64,000 nucleotides of DNA from Finegoldia magna ATCC 29328 (lineage in GTDB: Bacteria > Bacillota > Clostridia > Tissierellales > Peptoniphilaceae), in assembly GCF_000010185.1 (NCBI RefSeq), contig NC_010371.1, positions 62,001-126,000 of the forward strand, written 5' to 3'. This document shows positions 60,675 through 64,000 of the stretch, in pieces. The stretch's first letter is position 1, and every line of letters begins with the position of its first letter. Made by a program: the position numbers and the translations under genes. The notes beneath the pieces were generated by a model. It was not told the origin of the DNA. It searched no databases and saw nothing but the letters and a program-made list of their open reading frames with translations.

Positions 60675-61280
60675 CTACCTAATACTTAAAATCCAAATCG
60701 CAAACCCTAATAGAAACAAAATAAACCCAATAGTAATTAATTTTGTGTTTCTTTTCATAGCAATTTTTCTTTTTTCTTCACGATCTAGCTCGTCAATATA
60801 TTCATCAGCATTTTTTATTACTTCTACTAAGTATTCAATCTCTCCTCTTCTAACAACTTGATAGTCTATCTTTTTATCTTCTATAAGATAGTAATTGCTC
60901 AAAAAAAGTTCTAAAACACCTTGATTAGCTGGTATTGTTCCAGAATTTTCTATCAAAGATATCTTTAGCTGATTAGATCGCTCTTTTATCTCTACAAATA
61001 TGCTTAAAGAATCAATGTATGTATTGGCTTTAATTCCTTTTTTCTTAATGTCATTTAGTATTTTGGAAATTAAGATTTTGGCTTTTTCATACCCTGCATT
61101 GTCGGTGTATATATTATGCTTTGTATTAATTTGACCTGTCTTTTGATTAAACGTGTTAGTTACAAGCTCTACTTTTATTATCTTTTGTATAGTTCCCATC
61201 TCAATATTTTCTTTATTATTAATCGAATTATATCTAATGTTTTCTTCTAGCTGTTCTTTATAATTCTCTTTGTTTTCCAT
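60675..61280 (-). CDS. membrane-anchored hypothetical protein (201 aa)
   Basis: ATG 61280 chosen because AAGGAG lies seven bases before it. A large hydrophilic N-terminal part is followed by a single C-terminal transmembrane segment (about 183-200), so it is probably tail-anchored with the soluble part in the cytoplasm. It ends five bases before the signal peptidase gene. No family recognised. Confidence 0.6.
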   Translation of the reverse strand: MENKENYKEQLEENIRYNSINNKENIEMGTIQKIIKVELVTNTFNQKTGQINTKHNIYTDNAGYEKAKILISKILNDIKKKGIKANTYIDSLSIFVEIKERSNQLKISLIENSGTIPANQGVLELFLSNYYLIEDKKIDYQVVRRGEIEYLVEVIKNADEYIDELDREEKRKIAMKRNTKLITIGFILFLLGFAIWILSIR

Positions 61281-61290
61281 TAAATTCTCC

Positions 61291-61638
61291 TTATTCAAAT
61301 AGTTTTTTCATCTTTGGAATTTGCTTTATTAAATAAATCATTTTATCCGATTCCATTAAGTCTTTTATCCTCAACTTCAAAGTTGACCTATCATATATTT
61401 CATCTTTAAGACTACAAGCTTTTACTAAAATTATTAAATTTTCAAATAAGTGTTGATCAAACTTATTTGCTAATTCTTCTAAATTATCCCCATAGAAAAA
61501 CTCATCTTGAATAGTCTCAAACAACTTTTCTCTATCTTCATTTAATTGTTCTAAAAATGTTTGCGTATCAATGTTTAAATAAACTCTTTTGAAACCATTA
61601 TATGAATGTTCTCTAATCTCTATCGCATTTTTGGACAA
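61291..61638 (-). CDS. hypothetical protein (115 aa)
   Basis: TTG start at 61638 behind GGGGTGG. Helical, acidic, soluble. First gene of the four-gene signal peptidase operon, with promoter motif j only about 25 bases upstream. No family recognised. Confidence 0.55.
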   Translation of the reverse strand: MSKNAIEIREHSYNGFKRVYLNIDTQTFLEQLNEDREKLFETIQDEFFYGDNLEELANKFDQHLFENLIILVKACSLKDEIYDRSTLKLRIKDLMESDKMIYLIKQIPKMKKLFE

Positions 61639-61662
61639 CGAGCCACCCCATTTCTATCACTC

Positions 61663-61675
61663 TTGTTATACCCAC
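61663..61675 (-). promoter_or_regulatory. shared promoter-like motif, copy j
   Basis: Minus strand GTGGGTATAACAA preceded by TTTATCCAAA, close to the TTTTTMCAAA box of copies c, f and g. Drives the signal peptidase operon; the next gene is divergent with copy k. Confidence 0.65.
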
Positions 61676-61763
61676 GAATACACAAGCTTTGGATAAAATT
61701 TGAGAAATGATTTGCAAAATATAATATAAAATAGCAAAAAAGATAGCAAAAATACAGGCGTTT

Positions 61764-61776
61764 TCGGGTATAACAA
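61764..61776 (+). promoter_or_regulatory. shared promoter-like motif, copy k
   Basis: TCGGGTATAACAA on the plus strand, 30 bases before the ATG at 61806. Forms a divergent pair with copy j. Confidence 0.6.
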
Positions 61777-61805
61777 CAATAGGATAAAAAATTTTGGAGA
61801 AAAAC

Positions 61806-62246
61806 ATGACTAAGAGATTTCAAGTAACACTTAATGAAGAACAAGAAAAGATTTTAAAAGAACATCACAAAAACGTGAAAAACATTATTCCATCTTTCAC
61901 TAAATATTTACAATATCGTTTAGCAAACCCTATAATATTTAAAGTTAATATCGGCAGCAGTAAATCTATTAAAAATGACGAAATAATAGATTCTTTTGAA
62001 TTTAGTGAACTATTGAACAATACTAATGAAATAAAAAATGAAATAAAAAACTTTTATTCGAAAAAATTAGAAGAAAGCAACCTTTCCAAAGAAGATTACC
62101 TAGAAATTAAAAAAGAGGTTATCGAAAAGCTTGATAACCTTGAAGAAGAACTTGTATCAGAATTTAAAACAGCTAATAAAAATATTTTAAAAATCAAAAA
62201 AAAGATTTTTGAAACATATAAATTACCCTCCGATTTTAAGAAGTAG
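61806..62246 (+). CDS. hypothetical coiled-coil protein (146 aa)
   Basis: ATG 61806 is preceded by TTGGAG; a TTG at 61794 is part of that site. The N-terminus (TKRFQVTLNEEQEKILKEHH) has a strand-helix look resembling ribbon-helix-helix proteins, and the rest is Glu/Lys-rich coiled coil. A terminator spans the stop. Possibly a DNA-binding accessory protein; no family certain. Confidence 0.55.
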   Translation: MTKRFQVTLNEEQEKILKEHHKNVKNIIPSFTKYLQYRLANPIIFKVNIGSSKSIKNDEIIDSFEFSELLNNTNEIKNEIKNFYSKKLEESNLSKEDYLEIKKEVIEKLDNLEEELVSEFKTANKNILKIKKKIFETYKLPSDFKK

Positions 62247-62278
62247 TGGTTGCTATAATGCGACCACTACTTTGTTTT
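62240..62278 (+). terminator. terminator after 61806-62246 gene
   Basis: AAGTAGTGGT pairs with ACCACTACTT; the stop codon is within the stem. TTGTTTTG follows, though these Ts already belong to the repeated element end. Confidence 0.75.
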
Positions 62279-62330
62279 GTGAAACTATTATTGCATATAG
62301 TCCTTTAGATCGACTATTTGAATGTCCCTG
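62270..62330 (-). repeat. 61-base repeat, copy A
   Basis: Matches 63940-64000 with a handful of differences, all transitions. Contains a stem TAGTC...GACTA that remains pairable in copy B through G-U pairs. Confidence 0.7.
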
Positions 62331-62359
62331 AACCTCCCATGACTGACGTCACAGGGTTC
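62330..62359 (-). repeat. right-end hairpin of the TnpB element
   Basis: GAACC (62330-62334) with GGTTC (62355-62359), and internal TGAC/GTCA; this is downstream of tnpB, where the terminal structure and omega-RNA end are expected. Confidence 0.5.
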
Positions 62360-62396
62360 TAAAAACTTTAAAAATTTCATTTAAGAAGTTTGGTTG

Positions 62397-63647
62397 TTAT
62401 GCAACCCTTATTCTTATAGGCGTGCCCAGTTCGCCTCTATTGTATAAGACTGTTAAGTCTACAACTTTACTTTTACTAAGTATATTTAACGCACCATTTA
62501 CATCTGCATTTAATAGTTTTCCATCCTTTGTTTTATACAATCCTCTTTTGATTCTTTTACCACTAAACATATATTCTTTAGGGTTATCGTCATTGTATAA
62601 AGGAATGTTGTCTTTATCAAAAAAACTTGCTTTAGATGTATAACTTTCTTCTTGTTTAGTAAATGCTATGCCATACAAATTACAAAGATATTCTATTTTT
62701 TCTCTAAGCTTACCAAACGGAATATGTGTAAATGATTGATTGTTTTTCTTTCCAAGATTGGAACTTCTTTGAAAAGTTTCGTTGTAGCCACACACAATAT
62801 TTCCAATGTTATGTTCTAAACAATAGCTTATGATTAGTCTAGCTGTTTTATTCATGTAATCATTTATCTTATTATTTCTATTCATAACATTTTTTAATTG
62901 TCTATTGGTATACTTTGCTTTATAACCTTGTTTATCTTTTATTCTTTGTAATCTCTTATTTTCTTTGTTATACCATTGATTTATAGATTTTAACTTTCTT
63001 CCATCTATGATAAAAGACTTTCCTTGTGATGTTACACAAGTTGCAAGATTGTTTATACCAAAGTCTATCGCTAGTGCTTGTTTTTTATCTAAATTGCTTT
63101 GAACCTCTTCTACTTCATAAATATATTGAATTTCAAAGAACCTAGCTTTTGATTTCGGTATTATTCTTATCTCTTTTATCTTTTTATCGATAAGTTTAGG
63201 TGGAATGTTAATTTCAATGCTTTTATGTTCTTTTTTAAAAGCATTAGAATAAGGAATAGTTAATTTATTTCCTTTTATCCTCACAAAACCTATAATCAAT
63301 GTGCTAAAACCATCTTTAGGAAGATAATTAGGAAGTTTTATGTCTCTAAAATTATATTTTCCTTTTTTAGCTAATTTAATTAATCCAAAAAAGGATTTAA
63401 AAGATCCATCTACCTCTTTTAAAATTTGTTGAGCCATATTAGAATTTAACATTTTGTAGTTAATACTATTTTTAAGCAACACATAATTTTTTTCATAGTT
63501 TAAATATTCACTTTCTTGAAAGTAATATTGTCTTACATTATATATCGCTTCATTTGCTAAATTCTTAGCTATATGAGATAACAATTTTAAATTTTTATAA
63601 TCTTCCTTAGTTAATTGTTTTACTTGCTGTTTCATAGTTAAATACAT
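62397..63647 (-). CDS. tnpB: TnpB RNA-guided nuclease
   Basis: ATG 63647 behind AAGGGTGG, with TATAAT about 25 bases upstream. RuvC-I Asp in AIDFGINNLATCV, RuvC-III Asp in NADVNGALNI, and the ESYTSKASF block where the second acidic residue may lie; IVCGYNETFQ replaces the usual RuvC-II. No zinc-finger cysteines. 416 aa. Same subfamily as the TnpB at 15241 (RIKRGLYK...G, NNQSFTHIP), but with different ends and no TnpA. Confidence 0.9.
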   Translation of the reverse strand: MYLTMKQQVKQLTKEDYKNLKLLSHIAKNLANEAIYNVRQYYFQESEYLNYEKNYVLLKNSINYKMLNSNMAQQILKEVDGSFKSFFGLIKLAKKGKYNFRDIKLPNYLPKDGFSTLIIGFVRIKGNKLTIPYSNAFKKEHKSIEINIPPKLIDKKIKEIRIIPKSKARFFEIQYIYEVEEVQSNLDKKQALAIDFGINNLATCVTSQGKSFIIDGRKLKSINQWYNKENKRLQRIKDKQGYKAKYTNRQLKNVMNRNNKINDYMNKTARLIISYCLEHNIGNIVCGYNETFQRSSNLGKKNNQSFTHIPFGKLREKIEYLCNLYGIAFTKQEESYTSKASFFDKDNIPLYNDDNPKEYMFSGKRIKRGLYKTKDGKLLNADVNGALNILSKSKVVDLTVLYNRGELGTPIRIRVA

Positions 63648-63719
63648 TATATTCACCACCCTTCTATAGTGATATTATAACATATTTTACTAGAAATGTA
63701 CATATACAGTAAAAGTATT

Positions 63720-63960
63720 TTTAATTTTTAAAATTTTAAAAACCCCATAACTATGGGAAGTCTCGTTCATACAAAGTCGCTACACTTTATACAGTTCTCT
63801 TATGAACTTCTTTAGCTTTCACTAAATCACAGACTATATCTTATCCTACAGCTTTATCTGTTTAGGCGAAACCACTTCAAATACCTATAGCTTGTATCCT
63901 ACTCCGCTCACGATGGATAGTCGTTGAACTTTACTCTATCTTTGTTTTGTGAAACTATTA
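63720..63960 (-). ncRNA. group I intron catalytic core (3' half)
   Basis: Minus strand shows the R element GTTCAACGACTATCC (63929-63915) and the S element AAGATATAGTCTG (63842-63830). GACTAT and ATAGTC form P7 (the guanosine-binding site), with AAGATA as J8/7. Hairpins after P7 (TTTAGTGAAAGCTAAA; GTTCATA...TATGAAC; CCCATAGTTATGGG) fit P9-type elements. P1-P6 are partly or wholly outside the window. Confidence 0.8.
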
Positions 63961-64000
63961 TTGCATATAATCCTTTAGATCAACTATTTGGATATCCATG
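63940..64000 (-). repeat. 61-base repeat, copy B
   Basis: Second copy of the repeat at 62270-62330. It ends just before the group I R element; on its other side the window ends. Confidence 0.7.

Larger units (their letters stand above)
62270..64000 (-). mobile_element. IStron-like element: group I intron core plus TnpB, cut by window edge
   Basis: On the minus strand: 61-base repeat B (63940-64000), group I intron core (about 63720-63940), tnpB (63647-62397), right-end hairpin (62330-62359), then repeat A (62270-62330). A group I intron linked to a TnpB gene is the organisation of IStrons such as CdISt1 of Clostridioides difficile. No tnpA is seen. The 5' part of the intron would lie beyond the window. 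Confidence 0.65.

Noticed and set aside
1-64000. Replication initiator, relaxase or type IV secretion ATPase, tRNA or rRNA genes
   Set aside because: I looked for Rep, MobA/TraI-type HUH relaxase, VirB4/VirD4 Walker motifs and tRNA cloverleaves in the described products and gaps and found none I could support; the only HUH proteins are IS transposases.

Overview
The window is AT-rich, with short intergenic spacing and strong AGGAGG-type ribosome binding sites, which fits a low-GC Gram-positive anaerobe (Firmicutes). The best taxonomic pointer is the surface protein at 34615-36144. It carries two albumin-binding GA modules of the protein PAB type, known from Finegoldia magna (formerly Peptostreptococcus magnus) and from streptococci. 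Together with the many sortase substrates, a ParA partition locus and the absence of housekeeping genes, this suggests a large plasmid (or plasmid-like element) of Finegoldia or a close relative in the Peptoniphilaceae. I see no replication initiator, relaxase, coupling protein or VirB4, so the assignment to a plasmid rests on the partition locus and content.

Layout. 1-10.1 kb: small accessory genes of unknown function, mostly on the minus strand, several sharing a 27-nt leader and a GGTACA box; one regulator-like gene is split by an IS605-family element. An XRE-led operon of unknown genes runs 10069 to 7098. 10.1-12.7 kb: repeat-rich probable centromere, parA, a small partition partner, and a sigma-70 family factor. 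13.3-16.8 kb: an AbrB-type regulator with a tyrosine recombinase, then a complete IS605-type element. 16.8-18.3 kb: a truncated-looking TPM-domain protein and a striking array of about 16 hairpin repeats with compensatory stem changes. 18.3-30.0 kb: a 12-kb minus-strand operon of seven mostly unrecognised genes, one with a TOPRIM domain. 30.5-34.5 kb: secreted C39-like peptidase, secreted glucosaminidase and two lipoproteins. 34.6-39.9 kb: two LPKAG-anchored surface proteins (GA-module protein; G5/repeat adhesin). 40.0-56.1 kb: a pilus operon with a 3175-residue tip adhesin, two pilin-like subunits, three sortases and a small ancillary protein. 56.5-58.3 kb: a wall-anchored thermonuclease. 58.4-62.3 kb: small paralogous proteins, a signal peptidase I operon and a divergent gene. 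62.3-64 kb: a TnpB element next to a group I intron catalytic core (IStron-like), cut by the window edge.

How the parts relate. Eleven sites share the core GGGTATAACA, usually as GTGGGTATAACAA. Nearly all sit at promoter distance upstream of the surface, secretion and large-operon genes, and four also share a TTTTTMCAAA-like box upstream. This suggests one promoter class controlling the whole accessory surface programme. The sigma factor encoded at 11826-12692 is an obvious candidate reader, but that link is inference. The encoded signal peptidase and sortases would export and anchor the encoded adhesins, so the element appears to carry its own cell-surface remodelling kit. The most unusual features for follow-up are the promoter class, the compensating hairpin array, the unknown 12-kb operon, and the IStron and IS605 remnants.
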